The notes: generated by a model from the letters alone, not told the origin. A stretch of 64,000 bases of DNA from Coprinus comatus (GCA_034638255.1 JAWPGT010000079.1:37529-101528); one strand, 5' to 3'; shown: positions 11,179-24,075, numbered from the stretch's first letter. Numbers and translations: made by a program.

Positions 11179-12482
11179 CTTGGAGTCACCAAAAGTGATG
11201 TCGCGTCGCAGATTTTCCCACGGACAATCATTGATGTATTACTCTCCTGCAACTTCGGGAGATAGACAACGAAGTTGAATACATATGGAGTATATTCTAC
11301 TACAAGATTACCTATAGAATATAATATTAAAATTGTATATGACCACCCCGTGCAGCCAAAACAGCCTTGACACGGTCTGGCATTGTTCCAATGAAATGGT
11401 CAACCCGGTCAATTGGTAGCGAGTCCCATGCAGCATGGACTACCAACTTTAATTCATCCACAGTGTTTGGTTGATGTTGAAGACCATGTAGGGATGTTTT
11501 GAGGATATGCCAGATAGGCTCGATGGGATTTAAATCGGGAGATGATGGAGGATGATATGTAAGCGGGATATTTTTAGCTGCAAACCACTTCTTCGACATT
11601 TTGCTGATGTGGCTTGGGGCATTATCCTTGAAATTTGACATGGCCCCAGAGTTCATTCATCCTTTTGTAGAAATCAAAAAGATATGGTTCAAGAACTTGT
11701 TCTTGGTACCTTTTAGATGTCATTCCTCCACCATGTCCTCCCGGATAGTCTAACACAACCAAAGGCCCCTTCCAACCCTCTATGATACACCCCCACACCA
11801 TAACTCGTATGCTTGATTGCTTGAAGGTTGGGATAAGACATTCTTCAAGAAAGGCTTCATTGGGACGACGGGTTACAAAAATACGGCCCTGATGATCATC
11901 AAGACAAATATAGCACTCATCAGAATAGATGACATGTCGAAAATTAGCCATCGATGAGATACTATTGATTCGTGCCCAGTTCAATCGTGCTCGTTTGTGC
12001 TCATTCGTAAGGAAAGGTACCCTCAGAGCCACCCTCCGATGGTAGTTCCCCTCAGCAAGAACCCGCCGCACTGTGCTAACTGAAATTTGTAGTCCAATTT
12101 TGTTCACAATTTGTTGAAAGGGTGTGCGGCGTTCTTTTCTTGCTGTACAAGCAAGCTGACGCTTGTCATAGCTATTTAGCTTCTTCGGCCTGCCTATGCG
12201 AGCTTTGTCAGCAACTGAACCAGTCACTTCATAGTGCTTGATGATGCGTTGTGCAGTCCGGGGCTGGACATTCTCCTTTCGGCCTGCTTCAGCTGCATTT
12301 CCTGTTGCATGGTAGTACCCAATAATTCGGTTTCTTGTGGGAATGTCAACCTCTCTCCGAGAAGTCTTTGGCATAGTAGTTAGAAAGGGTAGAATATAAT
12401 TATATTTCGCCAAAAACACAACATGTCATTCAACATGTGAAACAATCATTATGTAAGCGACATCACTTTTGGTGAGTACGAG
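11179..12482. mobile_element. Tc1/mariner element with terminal inverted repeats and TA target duplication
   Basis: The 1304-bp element has 26-bp inverted ends: 11179-11204 and 12457-12482 agree at 23 of 26 positions, with the inner 19 bp (TCACCAAAAGTGATGTCGC) identical. Both ends are flanked by TA (11177-11178 and 12483-12484), the expected Tc1 target duplication. Inside is a single transposase frame on the minus strand. Size, ends and TA site all agree with the Tc1 group. Confidence 0.92.
11327..12374 (-). pseudogene. Tc1 transposase, DD34E, one frameshift
   Basis: Cut-and-paste transposase. From the ATG at 12374 it has paired helix-turn-helix DNA-binding domains (residues about 5-120) with the linker GRPKKL (GRPR-like), then the catalytic core: first Asp in VIYSDECYICL, second in KDNAPSHISK, and Glu in SSPDLNPIEPIW. 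There are 34 residues between the second Asp and the Glu, so the signature is DD34E. Near 11636-11640 the frame shifts (two bases missing or one extra) exactly before the second Asp; otherwise the frame is open to the TAA at 11327. With a single lesion the element is a recent arrival or carries a sequencing error. Confidence 0.88.
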
Positions 12483-12484
12483 TA

Positions 12485-13902
12485 ACCCTTATCAACCAAA
12501 ATAATTTGAGGATACTGATTCCAAGATACTACGCAGACCGATATCTGACTTCGAGGGTTTAGGCTGACTGACTTATGGGATATCCAGCTCAACATCTCGT
12601 CCCGTTACACATATCCATGTCGTCATGCAATGAACGCGACCTATCACTTGCGAACTTGATGAAATCAGCGTCAGTAGTATGTATGATAGAGTTTTCGAAT
12701 ATTCACCACTGCAGCGGCACTCACTTAATCTGCTTAGCGAACATTCTAATGGGTTAATCCTATACTCCAGCTTTTCATCAATCTCAAATTGGCACCACCA
12801 TGAACTCACAGGCTGACCAGAACCTTGGGTCATAAAATGCTGATCAGGATGCCTTGAAGTTGATTATTTACAAGCATATCTTAATAAGATCTGCAATACT
12901 CAGCAATGCAAGGAGATTCAACAAGGTTAAGCAGGTCCAAACAAATGTTGTACTTGATCCTCATCAGTAAAAATTCTCATGTAATGCCTGTGTATATATA
13001 CTATACAATCCAATACCTACAGCCACACCTACTAGGTCTGGACAGCCTAGTAGGTTTGGGAATGCCTATGTATGTCTAGTTTTGAATTCAGGCCTGGTAG
13101 ACCTACTAGGTAACTCATATATTACAATACCTACTATGTTTTATCATATATATATATATATTATAATACATGAGATTTGGCTTGAACAATGATAAAAAGG
13201 TACCCTGAGTTTTGACTTCTTCTGGATGTTTAGTGAGTTTTTCCACGATATTATTTATACACCTATATTATTTGTATTTAAATTGTATGGATTATTAATT
13301 TAATATATTACAACAAGTGAGGTTTGAACCTGCACTCTTGGGAAGTCTACATACAGTACGTAAATGATGATAATACCACTGAACTACATAAGTAACATTT
13401 TTATTTCATTTTAATTTAATATCATCTTTTCTGACCTCCATGCTTGCATCTCTCTTCTCCCTATTCGACTCCTGACTCCTGACTCTATTGATACATTATG
13501 ATACCTCATATGCTTCTCCAACTTCCTCCCATTTTAAAAAAGAAGATCCTAGTAATAAACTAAACTAATCATATAACATTCAATGAATACATACACATAT
13601 CTACACATACCTACACCATACCTACTAGGTATTGATGTAGGTATTGGAAATAAGTACTATGGATGAGAAAATCTACTACATGTGGTTCATGCATGGTACA
13701 CAGCTACTAGCCATACCGCAGGCATCAAAGCCACCTAGCATGGATCTTACCAGGCATTTTAAAATCTAGTATATTCTGTAAATACATACAAAAAAATAAT
13801 AGTTTTCTACAGGTATATGACATACCTACTATGGATTCAAGCTAGCATACATAAACATGTAAAATAAATAGTATGTATTACAGGCCTGTATAGGCCTTTC
13901 TT
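12485..13902. other. AT-rich intergenic region with CCTACTAGG-type short repeats
   Basis: No coding gene recognised. The motif CCTACTAGGT and its inverse CCTAGTAGG recur around 13025-13050, 13100-13115 and 13617-13630, and there are TA runs near 13146-13160. A tRNA-like segment at 13311-13392 is listed separately. It resembles degenerate transposon flank. Confidence 0.4.
13311..13392 (-). repeat. tRNA-like sequence, possible SINE head
   Basis: On the minus strand a RNA polymerase III A-box-like stretch (TAGTTCAGTGGTA) is followed about 45 nt later by a B-box-like stretch (GGTTCAAACCT). However the acceptor and T stems do not pair and no clean anticodon arm forms, so this is not a working tRNA. 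It may be the head of a tRNA-derived SINE or a decayed tRNA gene. Confidence 0.3.
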
Positions 13903-14059
13903 TCAGATTTTTACTGATGCTTGTGGTATCAAAGTTGAGGGCAATCCCAATGATGTTTCTGGTACTAGTATTGCAGCCAATGATGAACATACAGGAATAG
14001 CAAAGGATGTTGGAGACCCTGTCAATGGGGTCGGGACTTCAAATACACTCAAAGAGATC

Positions 14060-14425
14060 ATGATGGCTGATGTTGGTAGGGTTGAGGAGGGAGTTGACAA
14101 GATGGAGGCTGTAGGAGTGATTGTTGTTGTTGAGGAGGGTAGGTTTGGCGACAATACTGTTGAAGGGGAGCTTTTGCAATTTTTGAGGAGAAGAGAGAGG
14201 TTTATGTGGAGGAAACAGGTGTCAGTGCCAGAGATATTGACATTGATCCTGATGAGGCAGAAACTTTTACCTGAGAAAGTGAATGCAAGCAGGAATGGTT
14301 TCAGTCTGTTTAACTTTTTACTTTTTTTGTCTGAAGTTGCTAGTCAAACTAGCTATGTTTTTAAAGGAAGGAAAATTGCTCTTCTTTCGCCTCAAGGACC
14401 TGCGTTGATGAAGTTTGAGGATTAA
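14060..14425 (+). CDS. Unassigned open frame in repeat-rich DNA
   Basis: The frame is open from about 13912 to the stop at 14423-14425, with the first ATG at 14060. The predicted protein is Val/Glu-rich and then basic; I recognise no domain. The antisense frame is also open over part of the stretch because of its GAN/GTN codon bias. It lies between a Tc1 element and the DUF6698-like relic, so it may be a transposon fragment rather than a gene. Confidence 0.2.
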   Translation: MMADVGRVEEGVDKMEAVGVIVVVEEGRFGDNTVEGELLQFLRRRERFMWRKQVSVPEILTLILMRQKLLPEKVNASRNGFSLFNFLLFLSEVASQTSYVFKGRKIALLSPQGPALMKFED

Positions 14426-15307
14426 CGCATCTCAGAGGTTTCCTACTATATGTGGATCAGAGATATACAATCCATTTGCCAGTACAAGGAGAGCACACTA
14501 GCAAGGCTGAATATCTACCCTTCCTAGTACTCTTGTCTTGTGCTATCCTTGGTACACATTATTCCAGGCTTAGGAGTAAGTATATCACAAAACCATGTAT
14601 TAACACTCATTTGCTTCGTTCGTAGTATTACCTTAGGCCTTGAGGTTGTGCTCGCTCCTGTGAAAGTACCCATATACAGACTCTAAGCGATTGTTTCAGC
14701 TGGTTCTGTAATACTGTAAGTCTCTCCTTGTCTTTCATCAGTAAATACCAAGACTGCTTATATACGAAAATAATATAATATATAATTACATTTGTTGAGT
14801 ATTGACAACATTCGAGGTATTAGCATGGAATCGTTTGATGATATATATGAGACCTACCTGTAATACAGCCCAAGTATCTCATGTATTTAGAACATGTATA
14901 ATTTTAATATATATGTTAATACATTCTTAATCAGAAATGGCATTACATACTCGAAAAGTAGGATCATATATTTTAATATGTAGAGAAACATGAACCATAA
15001 TAGATACTATTCATGATCTCAATGTATGGTTGTAGATCCTCAGGTATAGCCTTATAAGTATAAAGGGAAATAAAATAAAAGGATTGATTAATTATTAACT
15101 ACAAACAGAAGTAGAACAAGTCAGGTGCATAATCGAGATTCGAGGCAACAGAGAGTCCAAGAAATTGTTCAATAAGTGAGAGAGCAGTCAAGTCCAGTGA
15201 GAGACTAAAAGTACAACATTTTCTGAACTCCAGAGTAGAATAATTGTAAGACCTGCAAAAATTAAACCAAAAGAATTACAATAACAAAGAAATTTTTACC
15301 ATTGTGT
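14426..15307. other. AT-rich non-coding stretch
   Basis: No recognisable coding or RNA gene. It is rich in ATAT and TTAAT words, and follows the 3' end of the minus-strand DUF6698-like relic. Confidence 0.4.
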
Positions 15308-17178
15308 TCATTTTCGTGCTTTTGCTTTTTGTCCCTTTCCAGTTGCTTTGGCCTTTGACTTACCTTTGGCTGTCTTTTTTCCATTTCCGGAGACTTCTTC
15401 CTCCTCTTCCTCCTCTTCTTCTATAACTTGTGCTCGAGTTCGTCAACATTTCACAACAGGAGCAGGATCTTCTTCATTCTCGGAGAGTGGTGAAGTATCA
15501 GATAACATGTTCAAAGGATCAGGTTGAGGTGGTAAAGAAGTTTGTGGAGTTGTAAAATGAGCAGGAGGGGAAGGAGGGACAGGTACATTTGGAGGAGTAG
15601 AAGTTAAACATTGTGGTGGTGAGCTGGGTAGAGGAGATGGTGGGACTTGTGGTAATGGAGGTGGAGTAGTGGTTGGTTTGGAGGTAGGTTGAGCATTTTC
15701 TTTCTCACGTTGACGACGCTGAGCAAGATGTTGATCTAGGGCTTTTGCTACCACCTTTGAGTGATGGTCTTCATCTTGAATATCATTATGTATGCATTTG
15801 TTTGATTTTCAATGCATGTGGGGTATCTGTCTATATAAAGCTCAGTAAGATTATCTCAAATATATTTATTGTACCTTTCCCAAAACTCCAAAATTCGCTT
15901 TTTTGTTGGGGTTTCATCAGAAAGAAGATCTATGATATAATCATAAAAGGCTGGATAGTTAAATGAGCCATCATTGGGACTCCATTTTTCAACCGTCATG
16001 AGTGCATGACGGGCCTATCATATCATAACAAATTGTTGTTTGAATGTAATGATTCAAGATTACTTACTATCACACAACTATATGCAATAAGTTCCTTCGT
16101 CACTTTAAGTTTGTGGATTTCGGCCTTTGAAGGTTTTGAAGCAGTCTGAAAACCACTCAAGGCTGATGAAGGACCTGTATATATACAACATGCAGTCTAG
16201 GAGATTTAATACCAGAACAATTGGAGAAAAATATGACTTACTCGAATGAGAAAATGGCCCTGGAATATTCCGTCATCCAGATTTTTAGAGTCATAAGGGC
16301 ATGTTTCATCGTAAATGAAACTCGGGAGTTTGTCACATTCAAGTTTGATATTTCCATGTAATATGTCATCCATAATACCTCTATAATGTTAATATCAATT
16401 AGAATGTAACATATTTAGAACAAATTCGGGATCAACTTACTCTGGATTAGCATCAAACTCATCAAGCCGTGACTTGGGAAACAGCAAACGTGCAGTAGTG
16501 GGATGTTTGAAGCCACACTTGTGCTTCTCGGGTGGTGGAAGGGGTGGATAAACATTTTCATCTTCATAATTTCTCATTAACCACAAAACAGCCCCCTTGC
16601 TAACACATCCGAGATCCTCATTTCAAGTGTTATCGGACCACTGTGAGAGCTAGATTTAATTAGCTCAAATAGAGTTTCAATGATAGAAGGTATTACTTAC
16701 CACTTGGCAGAATACAGTTAAAGAAGTAGGCTTGATAGCGAAAGCTTCAAGCATTGAAGCAAAATTCGGTACCAACATAACAATCTTCTTGAAGTCATCA
16801 CGATCTTTGTCAGTATAGCTATATTTTAAATCAGAAACTGTGCTTATATGTGCATATAATCACATTAAGACTTACTTTTCAGGGTTTTCCTTATCAAGAC
16901 CTGCATAAATAATGTTCTGCAGGTCACAGAACATATTTATTGACAGGGGGATGCCACAAGCTGCTGTATGATAGGCTCGTAAGTCACTGTCTTTCCTGTT
17001 CGCATAGTTCAGATTGGAGATTAAATTAAATTAGATTAAATAGTACTTACGGTGGTGCCGATTTATTACTGAGTCTGTACCTGACTATTTCATTGTACAA
17101 ATTCTGAGCTCCTGTAAGGGTATCATCAGAGGAGGAGCTGGTAGTTGAAGGTGCTGGCAAGGAACGTTCCGATGTCAT
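15308..17178 (-). pseudogene. DUF6698-like fungal protein, decayed by two in-frame TGA codons
   Basis: Reading the minus strand from ATG 17178 (MTSERSLPAPSTTSSS), about eight exons joined by GT..AG introns give YTDKDRDDFKKIVMLVPNF, CGFKHPTTARLLFPKSRLDE, LPSFIYDETCPYDSKN and DGIFQGHFLIR followed by GPSSALSG. This order of motifs is that of the basidiomycete DUF6698 family, whose function is unknown and which is often multicopy beside transposons. The C-terminus is Pro-rich, then acidic (nine Glu), then Lys/Ala-rich, ending at TGA 15308-15310. Two internal TGA codons break it: 16623-16625 (in a WSDNT-x-NEDLG context) and 15443-15445 (before RTRAQ). Both would be CGA (Arg) if one C to T change is reversed. 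The family assignment is by motif recall only. Confidence 0.5.
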
Positions 17179-17192
17179 AGGAATCCGAGAGA

Positions 17193-17214
17193 GAGAGAGA
17201 GAGACCAAGAGGTG
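17193..17214. repeat. (GA)n microsatellite
   Basis: A short run of GAGA dinucleotides just upstream of the DUF6698-like start codon. Confidence 0.6.
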
Positions 17215-17399
17215 AAGTATGGGGATGCATGGACATGTCAGGTCACATGACCTGATCAACGCACATACGGACTTCGTATGCATGTTTGTTCATTGCATGT
17301 ATGTTCATACATCTCAGGTATGTTATCACATTTCAATTTTATCTCATATTTATACAAACATGTATAATCTAATATACATGGATCACTAGGCCAATAATG

Positions 17400-17720
17400 C
17401 TCCTGGCTCATGGAGGCTGCTGCTATTGTCACTATCGCTCTTTCCAATGGCGATCACCATGCTCCCAACTGGCCCGTTCTGCAATCGGTTTCTACGAAGA
17501 ATGCAATGGTGGTAATGCTGTCAATGCTCCCATCGACTCACCACTCCCAAGGCCAAGGTCAAGCGTAATGGCTCTTGGTCTGAAATCAAATTGTGTGAGT
17601 GTCCTCTGTTGAAACTCTGGTGAAATTTTCACTTACACACTTGTACAGTGGTTCTACCTGTAAGCAGGGTGAGGCTAAAGGTGTTGTCATCACCTCTTCG
17701 GTCATGCTGCTGTTTCTCAT
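17400..17720 (+). pseudogene. PMA1: Plasma-membrane H+-ATPase fragment 1
   Basis: Decayed piece of a P-type proton ATPase. It begins at the equivalent of WVMEAAAIVTIALSNG (first membrane segments), jumps by deletion to IGFYEECNGGNAV, continues through the actuator domain to WSEI, then crosses a recognisable intron (GTGAGTGTCCTC...TACAG, about 17598-17649) into [14 protein letters not shown] and is lost near 17720. The intron is shared with fragment 2, so the copies arose from genomic DNA and not through mRNA. Frame changes and deletions make it non-functional. Confidence 0.78.
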
Positions 17721-17889
17721 TGGTCAACCAGCTTCTGGGAAGAAAAAAGAGTTAGACAATACAAGGATTTTGGTCATGAGAAGGAAAAACCTACCCATAC
17801 ATTCCTTCGTGACACGTCGTTAACCGGTTGATTGTTCAGATGCCAATGTTGATATGTATACGGTTAGCTTGCTTGGCATCTTCCTATTT

Positions 17890-19360
17890 TCAGGCAGAAG
17901 ACTTGTACAACAAAGAGAAGGTCAATCTCGAAACCATTGTTATCGACGATGTCTTCAAACTCCAATGTACTGAGGACAGTCTTACTCCTGAAGAGGCTGT
18001 TCATCAGGTACGTTATCGACGTCTTCTTGTGTGAACCCCCTTTCCTGGGTCATGGAGGCTGCCACTCTTGTTGCCATCACTCTTTCCAATGGTGACCACT
18101 GTGCTCCCGATTTCGTCAGTATTGTCTTCCTCCTTTTTGTCAACTCCACTATTGGTTTCTACGAAGAACGTAATGCTGGTAATGCTGTCAAGGCTCTCAT
18201 GGATTCACTCGCTCCCAAGGCCAAGGTCAAGCATAACGGCTCTTGGTCTGAAATCGAATCCATCAACCTAGTTCTTGGTGATATGGTTGCCTTTGTTCCT
18301 GCCGACTGTTGTCTCACCAAAGCCATAAGCCGCACTCACTGGTGAATCTCTGCCTCAGTCCAAGAAGGCCGGAGACCAATGTTTCTTGTGAGTGTCCTCC
18401 ATTGAAACTCTGGCTAAATTTTCATTTACACACTTGTACAGTGGTTCTACCTGTAAGCAGGGTGAGGCTGAAGGTGTCATCATCGCTACTGGTGCCAATA
18501 CTTTCTTTGGTCTCCCTCGTCGGTCAAGACGATGACACCACCAGTCACTTGCAGAGGATTCTTGCACAGATTGGTTCATTCTGTCTCATCACCATCAGTA
18601 TCTTCGTCATCGCTGAGATCTCCTGTCTCTACACCGGCTTCCACTACAGGTACCATCATGGTCTCGACAACATCCTCGTCCTCTTGATCGGCGGTATTCC
18701 CATTGCCATGCCCACTGTCTTGTCCATCACTCTTGCCATCAGTGCTCAACAACTCGCCAAGTATAAGGCAATTGTCACCCGTATCACCTGTATCATCGAA
18801 GAATTACCTAGTGTTATCCGACAAGACCAGTACTCTCACCACCAACAAGCTCACCATTGATCGCAACACCATCTGTACCTATGGTCCTTTCTCTAATGAC
18901 GATGTTGTCCTGCTTGCCGCTTATGCTTCCCATACCGAGAACCAGGGATGCCATTGACACTTCCGTCATTGCTGCTGTTGGTGACCCCACTTGTGCTCAT
19001 GCTGGTATCAAGCTCCTTGACCTCAACCCCGTTGACAAGCGTCCCAAAATCACTTACCTCAAGGAAGCTACTGGCAAGCTCAAGCATGTCACTAAGGGTA
19101 TGACTGGTATTATCATCGAACTTTGCACTTGCAACAAGACCGAGGGAATTGAGAATAGGTTGGAAGCTGATGTCAAAGAATACACTATATGTGGTCTTCG
19201 AGCTCTTGCCGTTGCTTATGAGGAACTTGATGGTGATGACCTAGAGGCTGAGGGTAATGGTTTCGAACTCATTGGTCTCCTCACTATTTTTGATCCTCCT
19301 CGCTCTGATACTAAGCAGACCATCAATGATGCTCTCACCCTCAGTATCATGTCCCTACTG
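17890..19360 (+). pseudogene. PMA1: Plasma-membrane H+-ATPase fragment 2 (longer)
   Basis: Starts with the N-terminal LYNKEKVNLETIVIDD and [13 protein letters not shown], loses the next exon, resumes at [14 protein letters not shown], and continues through the actuator domain, ILVLLIGGIPIAMPTVLS, the phosphorylation region and into the nucleotide-binding domain, stopping after DPPRSDTKQTINDA. The invariant DKTGTLT reads DKTSTLT (about 18822), there are several frameshifts, and the C-terminal membrane segments are absent. It is therefore a dead relic of the electrogenic proton pump. It sits between two transposon-related relics, head-to-tail with fragment 1. Confidence 0.85.
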
Positions 19361-20952
19361 TACTATGTAGTATTAAGAATTAGGATGACTTTAAATATAT
19401 ATTTTAATGTGAATTTTGAATGATGTGAGATCCAAACCATGTGAATGTTCGCCACCTTGCTCCTACCATCATCTACATCTACAATGACCTACAAATGCCT
19501 TGCTTGCAACCAAGTATTTACCACAAAGAAGCAACGTGCAACACACCAGAGAGGCTCCTGTGTCCTATTGCTTGATAATAAAGGCTCAGAAATGCTTTTA
19601 AAATGCCAAAATTCATGAAAAAAGAAAAGAAAAATTACGGAAGATGATTTGTTGTTAGAGGATGTTGACGGGCATGCAAGCTCATCATCGGGAGCATTTG
19701 GGGTGAGTTTATCATCTATACATGGTTTAAAACCCATTACTCAAGTAGTATAGACCCCGACTGCAGAAATTGATTCTTGTATGGTTATGGATGTTCCAAC
19801 CACTCCTGAAAGACCCGAAAATGAACAATCTGGTCATCTAGGCCGTCGGATTCACCTCCCTCGTCGCTTTTTGGATTTTGTCCCACTAGATGAATTACCA
19901 CCTTCTCCCCCTCCTATTGTTGCTGAAACATTTATTCCACTACCTTCCAATTCTACTATGTCTCCTGAGGTTCAAGTCTCTACCTACAAAACCACATCAA
20001 ATTCATATGGGATTTTCTATGAATACCCTTCTGGTCAACCCTCATTTACTCCAGATGAATTTCTATCATCTGAATCATCTTTATCTGGAGTCCGAAATCA
20101 CTCTGGTGCTCCCAAAAATGCAGAAGCTTCTACTGGTCTCAAAGGCGACTTTTTCACACCATTTCTCAATGTTTCAACCTACCATCTCATGTCTTGGCAA
20201 TATAATGGTTCTGACATTAAATCAGGTGCTCAGCTTGATGATCTCGTCACCAATGTACTTCATGCAAGTGACTTCAAGCTTGAGCATCTTGAAGGGTTTA
20301 GCTGTTCTTGGGAGAATGATTGGATAGATAATTGGGTTGACAATGAAACCATTAACAGTCCATTCTCTTCGGAGAATGGTTGGATTGAAACTTCAGTTGA
20401 GATTCCAGTTCCTTGTAAAGGAAAAAAATTCGCCAATGAATCTCTTATTCCTCGCTACTCTGTATCTGGCCTTTTCTATCGTAAACCTCTTGAAATTCTC
20501 AAATCTTGCTTCACTACATCCTTTCCCCCCAATTTTCATGTCACGCCACATCATACTTTTTGGAAACCAACCCCAGAATCTGATCCTCAACGAATTTATT
20601 CTGAAGTATATAACTCTGATGTTTTCCTTGAAGAGCATGCCAAAATTCAGTTGCTCTCAGAAGATAATCTTGAGTGCTTCATTGCTTCAATCCTTTTATG
20701 GTCTGACTCAACTCAACTTACACAATTTGGTGATGCTTCACTCTGGCCAATTTATATGATGCTTGGTAATACCTCAAAATACAAGCAAGGAAAATTAACA
20801 ACTGGTTCTACTCACCATATTGCTTATATTCCAAAGGTGGGAAGCATAACTTACTATTAACTTATTTACTAATCATTTATTCAGCTCGATGATAAATTTG
20901 ATGATTGGTATTTAACAACATATGAAAAAGCACCATCAGCTGATGTTCAAAC

Positions 20953-21481
20953 TGTTATAATCTTGCCTATACCTCTGTTTCGGTATAGACGATGCTATGA
21001 TGGACCTCTTCTAGGTGCTCGTAGGAGGAGAACGTCTACTCTTACTGAGACTACTTTCGGGGAACGACCTCCACAGTACTCAGACTGTAGATCACAGGTG
21101 TTCCTTACTAGTAAGCCATTCGTGCAGGAGTTAGAGCTGACTCTGAGTTCTAGGGTTATCAAGGTAGAGGCAGAACAATGATAGCAAGTAGAACGGAGAG
21201 AACGAGAGTATTAAGCTGAAGCTTAATCTCTGTCGCTGTCCATGTATTTATACAACTACAATGTACAGGTTGTAGGCTGTGTGTGATACATGTGAGACAG
21301 GAAGGTGAAACTATCTACAGCTGAAACAGTGAGTGAAACGACAAGTGGAAGTCCATAGAAAGTACTAGTCCAAGGCTATATGAAACAGTAGTCCAAGGCT
21401 ATGTGAAATGAGTAAGAGAAAGTACACTATCATCCCTCATTAGTTCTAATGATTAGTCGTGATAAATATGAAACTGTAACA
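20953..21481 (+). mobile_element. Solo LTR, family 1, copy 1 (529 bp), inside Plavaka gene
   Basis: Starts TGTTATAATC and ends ACTGTAACA (TGTTA...TAACA inverted ends). It is flanked by a perfect 5-bp duplication CAAAC at 20948-20952 and 21482-21486. A 529-bp relative lies at 25606-26134. No internal retroelement domain is present, so it is a solo LTR left by recombination. A short open frame inside (20963-21181) is LTR sequence, not a gene. Confidence 0.95.
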
Positions 21482-24075
21482 CAAACTCATTGTTGACGTG
21501 AATTGTTTCATGCAATTCTTCTCCTTCTTTTTGATGAAGAATTTGTGGAGGTATATGACTCAGGCCTTCCAATTATGTTCTTTGACCACATTCTTCGATG
21601 TATGTTCCCTCGATTCTTCATCTATAGTATGGACTATCCCAAAAAGTATGTAAATTGATATTTTTATTAACAAACTTTACTGATATATTACTATTTTAGA
21701 GTTCTTATGGCTCTTATTCGTTATTTTGGCAACTATCCATGTCCACAGTGTTTGGTAAAGAAATCTGATCTTTATCTGCTTGGGACATTACAAGATTTTC
21801 TTATAAGGATAGAGAATCAAAGAACTGATGATGAACTTCATCAATGTCTCATCAAGAAATCAAGAGAATTATTTTCAAACATGGTTTTGTAGTCACAAGC
21901 AAACATGTGGATAGATTACTTACTCCATACTCACTCGTACCTATTAATGTAAGTCCATTTCTTTTCTTATTGATGAATTACTTATATATTTGTATAGAAT
22001 GCCTTTTCTACTCAGTTTTCATCATCCAGCTTTGATTTTCATACCATAATTGCTCCTGATCTTCTTCATGAGTTTGAACTTGGTATTGCAAAGCGAGTTC
22101 TTACACATGTAATGTGTGTATTGGCATCATATGGAAATGGTACTCTTCAAACACTCAATCAAAGGTAAATTCCCCTTTATCATTGTTAAACTATTACTTA
22201 TGTTTATTTAGATATCGGAAAATTCCTCCATTTGGGAATGGAACAATTCAAAAATTCCGTAGTAATATATCAGAACAAAAAAGGCTTGCTGGATATGATT
22301 GGGAAGATATTCTTCAGGTAGATCTATTTTATTTTTCCAAAGATTATAATTAATATGTATATTAATAGTGTGCAATACCTGCTTTTGAAGGATTGATTTC
22401 TGATAAAGACTTTGACAAGTTGCTTTCAGACCTTTTGTTTGAACTTAATACTTGGCATGAGTTTGCAAAGATGTGTATTCATACTGATTTTACCTTATCT
22501 GTGCTACAAGGCTCAACCCGACGACTTGGACAACTTTTATGTGATTTCAAGAGTAAATCTGCCTCCTTCAACACCAAAGAGCTCCCATCGGAGATTGTTA
22601 CTCATACTCAACATCAAATTTCTACTGCTCATCGGTTAGGAGCTGAAAGTAATCAAACTCAATCATTGGCTTCAAAGAAAGTTCAGCTAAATCTTAATAC
22701 TATCAAAAATCATTTTCTGGGAGATTATGTTGAGTATATTTGGAAATTTGGAACAACTGACAACTATAGTACACAGTTGGTAAGGTTTAACTATTATTGT
22801 TTAGATCTACTACTGATTATTCAATAATAGGGAGAGGCTGAACACTGATGTGTTAAGCAATTTTATCCTTGTTCTCAACGACATCAGTTTACCAAAGGGA
22901 TCAGCAAACAAGTCCACCGGCAACGTATTTTACAAAGTATTTCAAAACATGATCCTTTACAACTTAATAACCAACAACTCTCATCTACATCCAATCCTAC
23001 ATCTCTTCCTCATTCATCTTCAACTCACCATCCTATTGAATTTGTTTATGGATCTGATACTCTACCTGAGGTTTCTTCAAATGAATATCATCAAATATCA
23101 TCAGACACATCATCAAAAATTAATCTTTATAAATGGTTAGATGAAAATGAAGGTGATTATGCATTAAAGGTATGATTTTTTATCTATTTCTAAATTATAT
23201 CTTAATCTTATATAAACTATAGGACTTTAGTTGGAAGCTCCACCGACATTTGTTAATGCGGGTTATTGGTGATCTTTACTATGATTGGGATGAAGAAGAA
23301 CTTGTTTCTGATCAGATGTTATGGTCAATTTCTATTGTTGACAACACCCTATATTCCCACCAACAACTCTGGGTATATTATACCACATATGATCTCCAAC
23401 GAACATATGATACTATTAATCCTTGGACATGACCTGATATTATGATGTTATCTCAAGAAATGCCAGAAGATGGTGTAAAGTGGCATCCCTATTGGTATGC
23501 ATGGATAATTGGGATTTTCCATGTCAAGGTATATTTTTCAGGACTTCCTTCACATTCTCATGTAAAACAGGGATACCGAACCATTCATTTCCTATTTGTT
23601 CGATGGTTTGGAGTTGATGTAAGCCACCAATATGGCTGGCTAGCCAAACATCTTCCTATGGTTGGATTTGCTGATAAAGATGAACCTGATGCATTTGGGT
23701 TTGTTAACCCAAAATATGTTCTTTGTGCTGCCCATATTATTCCTGCATTCCATTTTGGCCGTACATCAGATCTTCTCCCACCCTCAATTGCTCGTCTACC
23801 TATTGAAGAAGATGAAGATTGGTTCTGTTACTATGTAGGAATGTGAGTATAATATTTAAATTAATTTTTGATTTATAATCTAATGAGTTTTTTGTTAGAT
23901 TTTCTGAACGTGATCTTACAATGCATTACCGGGGTGGAGGAGTGGGTCACAAGTCAACCCGGAATGCAACAGATACTTTTCTCTCAGAGGTTGATCCTCT
24001 TGATCAAGAACCATGGTCTAGTAATACCGAAATTGATGAAGGTGAAGAAACTGGTAATATATCAGACTCTAGTAA

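Noticed and set aside
12374..12419. Longer N-terminus for the Tc1 transposase
   Set aside because: It would start at GTG; the ATG at 12374 gives the usual Tc1 N-terminus before the helix-turn-helix.
20963..21181. 72-codon frame as a gene
   Set aside because: It lies wholly inside solo LTR copy 1 and is repeated in copy 2 with a different end.
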